Shown: piece after piece, positions 24,879-36,258 of the stretch
Numbering within the stretch: the stretch's first letter is position 1
Layout: each line of letters begins with the position of its first letter
Source of the DNA: Pricia mediterranea
GTDB lineage: Bacteria; Bacteroidota; Bacteroidia; Flavobacteriales; Flavobacteriaceae
DNA: 64,000 nt
Direction: 5' to 3'
Assembly: GCF_032248455.1 (NCBI RefSeq)
Contig: NZ_JAVTTP010000001.1
Location: 3,222,501-3,286,500, forward strand
Notes under the pieces: generated by a model
What the model was told of the DNA's origin: nothing
What the model saw: only the letters and a program-made list of their open reading frames with translations
Database searches by the model: none
Translations under genes and position numbers: made by a program

Positions 24879-26228
24879 TTGTTAAAGATTAGAACGTTGA
24901 CCCGGTTTTTGCGCCATATCGTCTTTTTTCTACTGCTTTTTCCGATCTCGGGATGGGCACAGACCTTCGCTTTGCCGGACGGTAAGAAATTCGAAAGGTT
25001 GAAATTCCGCCTTGTCAACAATCTAATTGTCATTCCGTTACAGGTCAATGGCACCGAACTCTCCTTTATATTGGATTCGGGAGTGGACAAGCCCATCCTC
25101 TTTAACCTGTCCGACCAGGATTCGGTGCAGATCAACAATGTTTCCGAAATTATGATTAAGGGGTTGGGTGACGGCGAACCTATAAGGGCATTGCGGTCAC
25201 ATGGGAATATCTTTAGTTCAAAGTTTATTACAAACAGCGACCAGCAGTTGTACGTGATAGTGGACAGAAACATGAATTTCTCCCCCTCTCTGGGCATTCC
25301 CATCCACGGTATCATCGGATATGATCTGTTCAAGGACTTTGTGGTGGAACTAAATTATGGACGAAGGTTCCTCAAATTCCACGATCCCGAGACCTATACC
25401 CGTTCCAATTCGAGGCGTGACCAGTCCCTTCCCCTTTCCATCATCCGAAAAAAAGCCTACGTCGATGGCAGCCTCTTGTTAGCAAAAGAGCAGCAGGTCA
25501 AGTTGTTGGTCGACACGGGAAGTAGCGATGCCATTTGGCTTTTTGAAAACGAGACGTTGCAAGTTCCCGATGCGCATTATGACGAATTTCTAGGAGAGGG
25601 ACTTAATGGACATATCTTCGGGAAACGCACGAGGGTCGATGAAATACGATTGGGACGTTTCAAGTTGGAGAACGCCAAGGCAGCATTTCCCAACAGTGAC
25701 TCTTTCGATGCCATTAAAAATCTGGGCAACCGTAACGGCAGTGTGGGCGGCGAGATACTGAAACGTTTCAACATCGTTTTTGATTATGGCCGCAACACCA
25801 TGACATTGCGCAAAAACAGGAATTTCAGCGCGCCCTTCCGCTATAATTTAAGTGGATTGAGCCTGCAGCACGACGGGGTGCGGTACATTTCGGAAAGTAT
25901 CGCTGATTCACGGGGCGTAGTACATAGTGAGGAAAATACCTTCGGGGATGTACAGATTCTTTTTCAAGACCGGCTGCGGATGAGCTTGGTGTCCGAAATC
26001 ATCGTGTCTGGCATCCGGGCCGGAAGTCCCGCCCATGAAGCGGGACTCTTGGAAGGAGATGTTATCTTGGCCGTCAACGGAAAGCGCATTCATCGCTATA
26101 AACTTCAGGAAGTACTCAATATGCTCAATGAACAGGAAGGAAAACAAATCGATGTTCTGATTGAACGCTATAATCAAGATCTGAGATTTAGTTTCGTATT
26201 AAAAGAAATGTTCAAAAAGAAACCTTGA
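24879..26228 (+). CDS. Secreted retropepsin-like aspartyl protease with C-terminal PDZ domain
   Basis: The protein has a signal peptide (about residues 1-28, ending WAQ), two aspartyl-protease half-domains and a PDZ domain. The first catalytic-type motif is SFILDSGVDKP (about residue 63) and the second is LLVDTGSSDAIWL (about residue 210), so each half has an Asp-Ser/Thr-Gly loop. The PDZ part (about 365-449) contains AGSPAHEAGLLEGDVILAVN. This architecture suits peptide binding and cleavage in the periplasm. The start is TTG at 24879; a second TTG at 24897 is possible and also leaves a signal peptide. The gene is divergent from the aminotransferase. The substrate is unknown. Confidence 0.86.
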   Translation: MLKIRTLTRFLRHIVFFLLLFPISGWAQTFALPDGKKFERLKFRLVNNLIVIPLQVNGTELSFILDSGVDKPILFNLSDQDSVQINNVSEIMIKGLGDGEPIRALRSHGNIFSSKFITNSDQQLYVIVDRNMNFSPSLGIPIHGIIGYDLFKDFVVELNYGRRFLKFHDPETYTRSNSRRDQSLPLSIIRKKAYVDGSLLLAKEQQVKLLVDTGSSDAIWLFENETLQVPDAHYDEFLGEGLNGHIFGKRTRVDEIRLGRFKLENAKAAFPNSDSFDAIKNLGNRNGSVGGEILKRFNIVFDYGRNTMTLRKNRNFSAPFRYNLSGLSLQHDGVRYISESIADSRGVVHSEENTFGDVQILFQDRLRMSLVSEIIVSGIRAGSPAHEAGLLEGDVILAVNGKRIHRYKLQEVLNMLNEQEGKQIDVLIERYNQDLRFSFVLKEMFKKKP

Positions 26229-26282
26229 CATTCCATCGCAGCAATGAATGTGCGGAGAACGATTGTTGAAGCCATAAAAAAA

Positions 26283-26303
26283 GCCCCGATGTCTTATCGG
26301 GGC
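26283..26303. terminator. Bidirectional terminator between the protease and DUF1573 genes
   Basis: GCCCCGAT (26283-26290) pairs with ATCGGGGC (26296-26303) with a 5-nt loop. The minus strand continues into TTTTTTT, the plus strand into CTGGTTTTATT, so it serves best for the minus-strand DUF1573 gene. Confidence 0.85.
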
Positions 26304-26373
26304 CTGGTTTTATTATAGAATTCGATTTAAAATATAAAGCTCGGTCCGTAGAGTGTTACTGAACGCTACCCAA

Positions 26374-26760
26374 TTATTTTCCGTCCGCGCCCTTGACCTC
26401 ACCCTTGATTTTCAGGACTTTAGTCGGCGTTTTCGCATTGGAAATCACCGTGATGGCCTTTCTGATCGGGCCAGTCCTGTTCGTATCGTACTTCACTTGA
26501 ATTTCTCCCGTTTTGCCCGGCATGATGGGTTCTTCGGGTTTTTTCGGGATGGTACATCCGCAGCTCGAGCTGACCCTGCTAATGATCAAAGGGGCTTCCC
26601 CGGTGTTGGTGAACTCGAATACCCGGACCCCATCGGAACCCTGGGCCACTTCGCCGTAGTCCACGGTTTCGGTCTTAAACTCGATTTTGGCGGCCTTTTC
26701 CTGAGCGGTAAGGGTAAATCCTATGAGGCCAACAAACAATACAAGCGCTATTTTCTTCAT
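26374..26760 (-). CDS. DUF1573 domain secreted protein
   Basis: The 128-residue protein has a signal peptide (about 1-19, ending LTAQ) and one DUF1573 domain, an immunoglobulin-like fold common in Bacteroidota. The family signature is clear: VDYGEVAQGSDGVRVFEFTN, APLIISRVSSSCGCTIP with its CGC, and MPGKTGEIQVKYDTN. Related domains occur in cell-surface and PapD-like proteins, but the exact role is unknown. It has its own promoter and a strong terminator and so is transcribed alone. Confidence 0.92.
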   Translation of the reverse strand: MKKIALVLFVGLIGFTLTAQEKAAKIEFKTETVDYGEVAQGSDGVRVFEFTNTGEAPLIISRVSSSCGCTIPKKPEEPIMPGKTGEIQVKYDTNRTGPIRKAITVISNAKTPTKVLKIKGEVKGADGK

Positions 26761-26782
26761 GATTATGGTTTTTAGGAAGGTC

Positions 26783-26790
26783 CAAAATTA
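26783..26790 (-). promoter_or_regulatory. Predicted -7 element of the DUF1573 gene
   Basis: The minus strand reads TAATTTTG, a TAnnTTTG match, 22 nt before the ATG at 26760. Confidence 0.5.
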
Positions 26791-26913
26791 GATTATTAGT
26801 ATGAACCTCCAAAATTCTTTATTAATTAGAACCCGTCCTGTCCCCCTGCTAAAGACGGGAATTTTCAGACGAAAGAAAACCCTGCGACGAGTTCATAATC
26901 TTTTAACGTTGCT

Positions 26914-26921
26914 TATTTTTG
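26914..26921 (+). promoter_or_regulatory. Predicted -7 element upstream of valS
   Basis: TATTTTTG matches TAnnTTTG and lies 106 nt before the ATG at 27028. A TATTTTGG 15 nt downstream is a weaker alternative. Confidence 0.45.
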
Positions 26922-26932
26922 TTTCGTATTTT

Positions 26933-26987
26933 GGATAGGACGGAATTCCCACAACTTATCAACAGTAAAATAGCCGCGTCCCTATCC
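26933..26987 (+). promoter_or_regulatory. Possible hairpin in the valS 5' leader
   Basis: GGATAGG pairs with CCTATCC (26933-26939 with 26981-26987), then ACG with CGT across a one-base bulge, enclosing a loop of about 34 nt. If transcription starts from the -7 element at 26914, this stem forms close to the 5' end of the mRNA. It is not a T-box as far as I can see. Confidence 0.35.
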
Positions 26988-27027
26988 GATCAAGCCAAAG
27001 CTTATAACCCAAAAACCGTTCCAAACT

Positions 27028-29721
<2,694 letters not shown>

Positions 29722-29816
29722 CTTCTCGCTATAGGGTTTCTCGATGGCAAAAAAAATGATTAAGTTTAGCTAAACCTTAGAACCTTTAGTTCATTCCAAT
29801 AATAAAACAGAACACC

Positions 29817-30413
29817 ATGAAGAAATTATTATCCTTAATATCGCTTTTGGCTTTTGTCCCCGTGGCATGTCAGGACGGTAAAAGCCCTGAAATCCTTCCC
29901 GCTGAAATCCAGATCAAAACGGCTACGCTTCCTGCTCCGGAGGCTGACAAGGCCGGGGCCATGGTCTATGGTTATGATGAAGACGGAGAAATGACCGTAT
30001 TGCGCGAAGGAACCAATAACCTTGTCTGTCTGGCCGATGATCCAGGTAAAGAGGGTATCAGTGTTGCCTGTTATTCCAAAAAGCTGGAGCCTTTTATGAA
30101 GCGTGGGCGTGAGCTGAACGCTGAAGGGAAGCAAGGCGAGGAAAGGGAAAAAATACGCGCGGCGGAAGTGGAGTCCGGGGAGTTAAAAATGCCCGAGGAG
30201 CCCAGCATGTTATACGTATACACGGGCAGCGACGGAGCCTACAATAAAAGTACGGGAGAACTGGGCGATGGCAAGTATCGCTATGTCATCTATACGCCTT
30301 TTGCCACTACCGAATCGACCGGCCTACCCGCCAAGCCCCATGAAAAGGGCATGCCCTGGTTGATGGATCCGGGTACGTTCAAGGCACATATCATGGTCGG
30401 ACCTTTTGAATAA
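29817..30413 (+). CDS. Predicted lipoprotein of unknown function
   Basis: The 198-residue product starts with a hydrophobic segment and lipobox VPVAC, so it should be a lipoprotein. The mature part has no domain I recognise. It contains conserved-looking pieces MVYGYDEDGEMTVLREGTNN, a central charged helix (about 100-125), and a tail with two aromatic clusters and KAHIMVGPF. The creatininase-family gene begins 106 nt after the stop on the same strand and may be co-transcribed. TAAGTTTA at 29761 is a weak -7-like match. Confidence 0.75.
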   Translation: MKKLLSLISLLAFVPVACQDGKSPEILPAEIQIKTATLPAPEADKAGAMVYGYDEDGEMTVLREGTNNLVCLADDPGKEGISVACYSKKLEPFMKRGRELNAEGKQGEEREKIRAAEVESGELKMPEEPSMLYVYTGSDGAYNKSTGELGDGKYRYVIYTPFATTESTGLPAKPHEKGMPWLMDPGTFKAHIMVGPFE

Positions 30414-30519
30414 GGGACCGAACCCCTCGATTTACCAACGCGCAAAGCAAGTCTTTCTTTTTTTGACCATCGCGACCGAGCCAGCTTCGGACATATCACT
30501 TATGCCAAAATGTACTTTG

Positions 30520-31287
30520 ATGAACATACGACCATACATTCTTGCCGAGACCAATTGGAACGCCCTAAAGGATACTCAATTCGATTTAGCCGTATTGCCC
30601 TGGGGCGCTACGGAAGCGCACAATTATCATCTGCCTTATGCCACGGACAATTACGAAGCGGATGCCCTTGCGGCGGAATCCGCCAGAATCGCCTGGGAGC
30701 AGGGCGGAAAGGCAATAGTACTGCCGACCCTACCTTTCGGGGTGAACACCGGGCAGTCTGATATTTATCTGGATATCAACCTGAATCCGAGTACACAATT
30801 TGCCATCTTAAGTGATATTATTGAAGTTTTGAACCGTCAGGGAATCTATAAACTCCTTATTTTTAATAGTCACGGCGGGAATAATTTCAAGCCCCTGGTT
30901 CGGAAGCTCGGCTTAAAATATCCGAAGATGTTCATCAGTTTTTGTTTTTGGGCGCAGGCGTTGGACAAAAGCAAGTATTTTGAGGAAAAGGGCGATCACG
31001 CCGATGAAATGGAAACCAGTCTGATGTTGCATCTGCATCCCGATTTAGTATTGCCGAAAGAAACTTGGGGCGATGGAGCATCCAAAGCATACAAAATAAA
31101 GTCCTATTCCGAAGGATGGGCCTGGGCCGAGCGCCAGTGGTCATCGATCAGCGCGGATACCGGGGTTGGCAATCCCCATAAATCCACCAAAGAAAAAGGA
31201 GAACGCTTCTTTTCGGATGTCACCCAGAAAATGGGAGACTTTATGTATGAGCTCTGCCAGGCCGATGTAGGAGACCTCTACGTGTAA
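30520..31287 (+). CDS. Creatininase-family amidohydrolase
   Basis: This metal-dependent hydrolase belongs to the creatininase/FAPy-deformylase superfamily. Metal ligands are carried by LPWGATEAHNYHLPYATDNY (Glu and His near residue 33), the later FNSHGGNNF (His) and DHADEMETSLML (Glu), which together form the two-metal site. Length is 255 residues from 30520 (MNIRPYILAETNW), the natural domain start; the frame is open further upstream into the lipoprotein gene. Substrates in this superfamily include creatinine, formamidopyrimidines and mycofactocin precursors, so the exact reaction is open. Confidence 0.9.
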   Translation: MNIRPYILAETNWNALKDTQFDLAVLPWGATEAHNYHLPYATDNYEADALAAESARIAWEQGGKAIVLPTLPFGVNTGQSDIYLDINLNPSTQFAILSDIIEVLNRQGIYKLLIFNSHGGNNFKPLVRKLGLKYPKMFISFCFWAQALDKSKYFEEKGDHADEMETSLMLHLHPDLVLPKETWGDGASKAYKIKSYSEGWAWAERQWSSISADTGVGNPHKSTKEKGERFFSDVTQKMGDFMYELCQADVGDLYV

Positions 31288-31439
31288 AGTGCGTATGGGC
31301 TATGCCTAAATTTTGGATTTGGACGCGGGAATTTGAAATACCGAATTCATCTGATTGTCATCCGGAATGCAGAGCGCCATCCGTCGCATAGAAAGAAATG
31401 TGGAGTTTAGCACTTGGGATGATTTTCCAAACCGGTCGG

Positions 31440-31700
31440 TCACTTCATCACCTCGGTCTTCACTAATTTGATATAGGACTTCATCGCATCTGCACGGCTC
31501 ATTTTTCTGGCCTGTATCAGGGCATTTGCTTTAAAGGCATTGATCAACGGGGTACTACTCCCGGGGTTGTCGTAATTTTTATTGGCGATTTTATAGTATG
31601 CGTAAAGCTTCAGAAGCAGGTCTGCGGGCAAAAGGTCGGTGTAGGTATTCATATATTCCACCGCTTTGGTAAATTCAGTCTGTAGCTTCTTGTTCTTCAT
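31440..31700 (-). CDS. Acyl-CoA-binding protein
   Basis: The 86-residue protein matches the ACBP family, which binds long-chain acyl-CoA esters in a four-helix bundle. Recognisable parts are LQTEFTKAVEYMNTY (helix 1), LLLKLYAYYKIAN with the family KLYAxYKxA core, and MSRADAMKSYIKLVK at the end. The usual acyl-CoA contact stretch KWDAWN is replaced here by INAFKANALIQA, a notable change. The start at 31700 overlaps the psd stop by 26 nt, so it is translationally close to psd. This places acyl-CoA handling next to phospholipid synthesis. Confidence 0.86.
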   Translation of the reverse strand: MKNKKLQTEFTKAVEYMNTYTDLLPADLLLKLYAYYKIANKNYDNPGSSTPLINAFKANALIQARKMSRADAMKSYIKLVKTEVMK

Positions 31701-32361
31701 CTTTTTTGACGGCAATGGCGGCAATACAGGTTTTGGCGCCTGTTACTTTTTGGTTGAGTTTCACGGTAACGGCGCAATCCAAGGGTAGTAGTAAATCGAC
31801 ACGAGATCCAAACTTTATAAATCCGGCATCGTCGCCTTGTTGTACGTTTTCACCTTCTTCGGCGTAGTTTACTATACGACGCGCCATGGCCCCCGCAATC
31901 TGACGATATAGGATGTCACCAAATTTAGGGGTTCGAATGACCACCGTGGTACGTTCGTTCTCCGTACTTGACTTGGGATGCCATGCCACCAAATATTTTC
32001 CGGGATGATATTTTGAATACTGTATCGTTCCACTGGCCGGGTACCGGGTCACGTGTACGTTGATCGGTGACATAAAAATGGAAACCTGCCTGCGTTTCTC
32101 GTGAAAAAATTCGGTCTCTTCGACCTCTTCTATAACAACGACCTTACCATCGACGGGCGCCAGGATTTCATCGAAATTTTTGATGGTCTTCCTAGTCGGA
32201 TTACGGAAGAACTGTAGGATTAAAATCAGTAGGATTATCGCAGCGATCTGCAGTCCCCATCGTAGCCATGCGATGTTCACATAGAATTGTGATGCCAAAA
32301 TGATCCCGGCTACGATTAAAAAAGTAAACAATATTATTTTCTGACCCTCTCTATGAAACAT
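31675..32361 (-). CDS. psd: Phosphatidylserine decarboxylase, short form
   Basis: This pyruvoyl enzyme makes phosphatidylethanolamine from phosphatidylserine. It has two N-terminal membrane helices (about 10-27 and 32-50), then FFRNPTRK, LAPVDGKVV, and the IFMSPINVHVTRYPASG segment with the conserved histidine. The self-cleavage site lies in GFIKFGSRVDLLLP, where Gly-Ser gives the pyruvoyl group and splits the chain. It is the short type (228 residues) found in Bacteroidota and archaea. The ATG at 32361 overlaps the cdsA stop by 11 nt; the TTG at 32367 is unneeded. Confidence 0.94.
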   Translation of the reverse strand: MFHREGQKIILFTFLIVAGIILASQFYVNIAWLRWGLQIAAIILLILILQFFRNPTRKTIKNFDEILAPVDGKVVVIEEVEETEFFHEKRRQVSIFMSPINVHVTRYPASGTIQYSKYHPGKYLVAWHPKSSTENERTTVVIRTPKFGDILYRQIAGAMARRIVNYAEEGENVQQGDDAGFIKFGSRVDLLLPLDCAVTVKLNQKVTGAKTCIAAIAVKKDEEQEATD

Positions 32362-33154
32362 TAGCAAAGATATTTAAGGTTAAATAAGCGAACGGGGCGG
32401 CGAAAACCAAACTGTCCAAACGATCCAGCATACCTCCATGGCCCGGTAAAATCGCTCCACTGTCCTTCACCCCGGCAGCCCTCTTCAGCTTCGATTCAAC
32501 AAGATCTCCAAGGCCGCCCGCCACTACCGTGACAGTGGCTACGATCAGCCATTGCCAAGAATTTATTATCGGCTCGTATTTAGCCAATAGATATGCGGTG
32601 GCCAAAGCGAAAACGAGACCACCGAGTGCGCCTTCGACGGTTTTTTTAGGGGAGACCCTAGAAAATAATTTTGTTCGGCCGAACAAGCTTCCCACAATGT
32701 AGGCAAACGAATCGCTGACCCAGATAAGAAGGAAAATCCCGATAATCAAAAATTTCACGAAATCGTCATTCGTATAAGGAATCATGGTCAAAAATATACA
32801 GCCTCCACCGATGTAGAACAATCCGATAACAAATTTCTGAAAGGTATTGAACAACTTTTCCTTTTTGGAAAAAAGATAGTATAAGAGGAGTATGTTTATG
32901 GTTAGGGTACATCCCAAAAGGGCATACACCAACCAAATATCGGTTACGAAATAAATAAAGGCCCACCACAGTGCCAAGTACGCCATATAGATGTAACGCC
33001 CTCCCAAGCCTACCAGTTTTTTGTATTCGTTCAGACATGCCAGTCCGAATACCATGAATAGAAAATCAAAGGCGTCGGAACTTAAAAAAACGGCGGACAA
33101 TAAAAGTATAATGTAAACCGCCCCGGTAAGTGAACGCCGTAAGATTTCCCTCAT
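32351..33154 (-). CDS. cdsA: Phosphatidate cytidylyltransferase
   Basis: This integral-membrane enzyme makes CDP-diacylglycerol from phosphatidate and CTP, the branch point of phospholipid synthesis. It has about eight hydrophobic segments and the C-terminal family signature SKLKRAAGVKDSGAILPGHG followed by GMLDRLDS, with the metal-binding aspartates. Length is 267 residues, normal. The start at 33154 matches the family N-terminus (MREILRRSLTGAVYI). A promoter -7 element ends only 4 nt upstream, so the message from it would be leaderless. It precedes psd in an overlapping gene pair, joining two steps of the same pathway. Confidence 0.95.
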   Translation of the reverse strand: MREILRRSLTGAVYIILLLSAVFLSSDAFDFLFMVFGLACLNEYKKLVGLGGRYIYMAYLALWWAFIYFVTDIWLVYALLGCTLTINILLLYYLFSKKEKLFNTFQKFVIGLFYIGGGCIFLTMIPYTNDDFVKFLIIGIFLLIWVSDSFAYIVGSLFGRTKLFSRVSPKKTVEGALGGLVFALATAYLLAKYEPIINSWQWLIVATVTVVAGGLGDLVESKLKRAAGVKDSGAILPGHGGMLDRLDSLVFAAPFAYLTLNIFANVS

Positions 33155-33158
33155 GGTA

Positions 33159-33193
33159 CAAATATACCAATTTGATTTTCTGTAGCTACCAAA
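33159..33193 (-). promoter_or_regulatory. Predicted promoter of cdsA (TTTG and TATATTTG boxes)
   Basis: On the minus strand TTTG (33190-33193) is followed after 23 nt by TATATTTG (33159-33166), matching the Bacteroidota -33/-7 pattern. The ATG begins 4 nt later, so the transcript should start at or beside the start codon. Confidence 0.6.
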
Positions 33194-33372
33194 TTCGTCC
33201 GTTGGAAGCGATCAAACATAAAATGGGCGCCCCTGTACGGAGGGTTGCCTGGTTTCAGTTCGGCATCAGCAGATTTTGATCGATAATCGAGATTTAAATG
33301 CTCCGAGGCTTTCGGCGACATATTAAGTCGTCTTTTTACAAATGTTTCACGGGCTTGTTCCGAGCTTGTTTA

Positions 33373-33987
33373 CTACAGGTCTTCTAAAAGCAGGAGATAC
33401 ATGTTTTTTGAACTACTACCGTAGGTCAAAAAGTCATCGGAATTGCCATTGTTTGCCTGAAAATGCTTTAAGGTGGTGATGTTGGCGGGAATGTTGTGTC
33501 CGTATTTCTTTTTTATCGTCTTGAGTCCCTCTCCGATAGATTCTACGAGTTGACTGGTGGTAGCAAAGACGATAACGTTATAAGGGAGTTCGTTCAATTT
33601 CTTGTCCATCAGTTGGTTAGAGCAGACCAGAATCGAACCGTTCTGGGCAATCAAATGTTCGCAAGGGGTAAAGAAGACCTCACTTTGCTTACTCTTATCG
33701 GTGAAACTGATTTTTTCCTCGGAGAATTTTGACTGTAACTTGGGGTCAAGGGCGAAAAAGGGATGGTTTTGCCAATCGTTTTCGCCGATGATATTTCGAA
33801 GGGCTTGCTTGATTTCCGAGTAGGAATCACAATAAAGAAATTTACCTCCATTTTTCTTAAAGTGAATAGTGAATTTCTCATCCACGGGGATGTTGAGGTC
33901 CGGCATATGGGCGCCCCGGGTTTCCACAGTCTCCTTGGAAACCTTTTTTGGTCTGCCGCCACCGAATAATTTATCAAATAGCCCCAT
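33373..33987 (-). CDS. LUD (LutC/YkgG-like) domain protein
   Basis: The 204-residue product resembles Flavobacteriia LUD-domain proteins, distant relatives of LutC of the lactate-utilisation complex. After a short basic N-terminus (MGLFDKLFGGGRPKK) come GGKFLYCDSYSEIKQ, VFFTPCEHLIAQNGSILVCS and a C-terminal YGSSSKNMYLLLLEDL that is typical of this group. Neither lutA nor lutB is near, so a lactate role is doubtful. It lies between ftsH (102 nt upstream) and cdsA (218 nt downstream), all on the minus strand, in an order I believe is common in Flavobacteriia. The function is unknown. Confidence 0.82.
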   Translation of the reverse strand: MGLFDKLFGGGRPKKVSKETVETRGAHMPDLNIPVDEKFTIHFKKNGGKFLYCDSYSEIKQALRNIIGENDWQNHPFFALDPKLQSKFSEEKISFTDKSKQSEVFFTPCEHLIAQNGSILVCSNQLMDKKLNELPYNVIVFATTSQLVESIGEGLKTIKKKYGHNIPANITTLKHFQANNGNSDDFLTYGSSSKNMYLLLLEDL

Positions 33988-34089
33988 TCCCTGATTCTAT
34001 AACACAATTCATTGTTTTTCGCCGAGATTTTTAACGTTCCCTGAGTAGTAGGGCAATTAGGGATGCCCTTGTCAGGACAACGTTTTATT

Positions 34090-36249
34090 TTAAGTTTTAT
34101 TTTCCTTTGCCGCTTTTCTTATAGTTTCTTTGGCTGTCTCCGCGGCATTTTTCCCATTTACGCTTTTGGTGTCTTTTTTATTCTCCACCGCTTCCGAGTC
34201 GTCTTGTTCGTTCAGAACATCTGCATCCCCGTCCCTCTCCGCCGATGGTGTCCCATCATTTCTTTTTGGCGTTTCGGAATCATTTTCCTTTTTTTTATCG
34301 ACACTTTCTTGTCCCAGCTTGTCAAAATCTTTCTCAAAAGAACGTTTTCCGAATATCTTCTCCAGGTCTTCTTTAAATATGACTTCCTTATCAAGCAATC
34401 TTTCGGCAAGAATAGTGAGTTTGTCCTTGTGTTCAGTGAGCACGTCGATAGCTCTTTTGTACTGCTCCTCAATGATTTTCGATATTTCTTCATCGATTTT
34501 ACGCGCGGTGTCCTCACTGTAGGGTTTTGAGAAGCCGTAGGAATCCTGTCCCGAGGAGTCGTAATAGGTCAAGTTGCCAATTTCTTCATTGAGCCCGTAT
34601 ATGGTCACCATGGCTCGCGCCTGTTTGGTCACTTTTTCCAGATCGCTCAGGGCGCCTGTCGAGATTTTATCAAAGACAACTTTTTCCGCGGCCCTACCTC
34701 CCATGGTAGCGCACATTTCGTCCAGCATCTGTTCTGGCCGAACGATTAGCCGTTCTTCCGGCAGGTACCATGCCGCACCTAGGGATTGACCGCGGGGTAC
34801 AATGGTTACCTTGACGAGTGGCGCCGCATGCTCCAGCATCCAACTGACCGTAGCGTGACCGGCCTCGTGAAAGGCAATGGTCTCTTTCTCGCCGGGAGTA
34901 ATAATTTTGTTCTTTTTCTCGAGTCCGCCAACAATCCGATCCACCGCATCCAAGAAATCCTGTTTAGTTACCGCTTTGCGTTCCTTTCGAGCGGCGATGA
35001 GTGCGGCTTCATTACAAACGTTGGCAATGTCGGCACCGGAAAATCCGGGGGTCTGTCTCGCCAAGAACTCCATATCCAAAGTCTCCGCGGTCTTTATGGG
35101 CCTGAGATGCACCTCAAAGATTTCTTTGCGCTCCCTGACGTCGGGTAGGTCAACGTATATCTGTCGATCAAAACGTCCGGCCCGCATCAATGCCTTGTCC
35201 AGCACGTCGGCGCGGTTGGTGGCTGCCAATACGATAACATTGGTATTCGTCCCAAACCCGTCCATCTCGGTCAAGAGTTGGTTCAACGTGTTTTCACGTT
35301 CGTCGTTCGAACCGGTCATGTTGTTCTTGCCACGGGCGCGACCGATAGCATCGATTTCGTCGATAAAGATAATCGCAGGCGCCTTGTCCTTGGCCTGTTT
35401 AAAAAGATCACGGACCCTCGAGGCTCCCACCCCGACGAACATTTCTACAAAATCAGATCCGGAGAGAGAGAAGAAAGGCACTTTTGCCTCCCCAGCCACT
35501 GCTTTCGCCAGCAAGGTCTTACCCGTTCCCGGAGGACCCACCAATAAGGCTCCTTTTGGGATTTTACCCCCGAGGGAGGTGTATTTGTCCGGATTTTTCA
35601 GGAATTCTACAATTTCCTCGACTTCCTCCTTGGCCCCTTCAAGTCCCGCTACATCCTTGAACGACGTACGGGTATCCGTTTTTTCGTCAAAGAGTTTGGC
35701 CTTTGATTTGCCGATATTGAAAATTTGTCCTCCGGCTCCGCCACCGCCACCGCCGGACATCCTGCGCATCAAATAGATCCAGATTCCGATGATCAGCACG
35801 AAGGGCAGGATACCCAACAACAAATCCATAAAATAATTATTGTCGGTATCGAATTCTACGATGGTGTCGAGGTTATTCTCCTTCTTTAGTTCAGTAATCT
35901 CGTTCTGGAATATCTGCAAGTCCCCATAATCCAGAACATACTGTGGTACGGCTCCCGTCGATGGTAGGAAAGGTTTGTCGTTGACATCGCTGTGAACATC
36001 TTTGGCGAGGGCCTCATCGGTCAAAAAAACCTTTGCCTGCCGGGTATTGGTAATGATGAGAATTTTGGCAATGTCACCATTTCTCAAATATTCCTGGACT
36101 TCCGAGGTGGTCGTTTTTTTCGTGGTGCTTAGATTACCACTTCCTAAAAATTGAAACCCGATCAAAAGTACCGCGATCAGTCCATAAATCCACCACGAAC
36201 TGAATTTTGGTTTCTTCGGGTTAGTTGTATTTGTATCTTTCTTAGCCAT
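34090..36249 (-). CDS. ftsH: ATP-dependent zinc metalloprotease FtsH
   Basis: This membrane-anchored AAA+ protease degrades membrane and regulatory proteins. It has a first membrane helix (about 19-36), a periplasmic domain, a second membrane helix (about 142-161), Walker A GPPGTGKT at 238-245, Walker [12 protein letters not shown], the second-region-of-homology arginines (MRAGRFDRQ), and the zinc site HEAGH at 461-465. The last roughly 75 residues are an acidic and Lys-rich low-complexity tail, as in other Bacteroidota. It follows rsfS after 9 nt, so these are co-transcribed. In E. coli FtsH also controls LpxC turnover and so lipid A supply. Confidence 0.98.
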   Translation of the reverse strand: MAKKDTNTTNPKKPKFSSWWIYGLIAVLLIGFQFLGSGNLSTTKKTTTSEVQEYLRNGDIAKILIITNTRQAKVFLTDEALAKDVHSDVNDKPFLPSTGAVPQYVLDYGDLQIFQNEITELKKENNLDTIVEFDTDNNYFMDLLLGILPFVLIIGIWIYLMRRMSGGGGGGAGGQIFNIGKSKAKLFDEKTDTRTSFKDVAGLEGAKEEVEEIVEFLKNPDKYTSLGGKIPKGALLVGPPGTGKTLLAKAVAGEAKVPFFSLSGSDFVEMFVGVGASRVRDLFKQAKDKAPAIIFIDEIDAIGRARGKNNMTGSNDERENTLNQLLTEMDGFGTNTNVIVLAATNRADVLDKALMRAGRFDRQIYVDLPDVRERKEIFEVHLRPIKTAETLDMEFLARQTPGFSGADIANVCNEAALIAARKERKAVTKQDFLDAVDRIVGGLEKKNKIITPGEKETIAFHEAGHATVSWMLEHAAPLVKVTIVPRGQSLGAAWYLPEERLIVRPEQMLDEMCATMGGRAAEKVVFDKISTGALSDLEKVTKQARAMVTIYGLNEEIGNLTYYDSSGQDSYGFSKPYSEDTARKIDEEISKIIEEQYKRAIDVLTEHKDKLTILAERLLDKEVIFKEDLEKIFGKRSFEKDFDKLGQESVDKKKENDSETPKRNDGTPSAERDGDADVLNEQDDSEAVENKKDTKSVNGKNAAETAKETIRKAAKENKT

Positions 36250-36258
36250 TATTTTTTT

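Noticed and set aside
26933-26987. T-box riboswitch in front of valS
   Set aside because: No T-box sequence or terminator/antiterminator pair was seen; only a simple hairpin remains.
34877-35776. 299-codon open frame on the plus strand opposite ftsH
   Set aside because: It is a shadow of the strongly conserved ftsH gene; the sequence is rich in Ser and Leu without any family motif.
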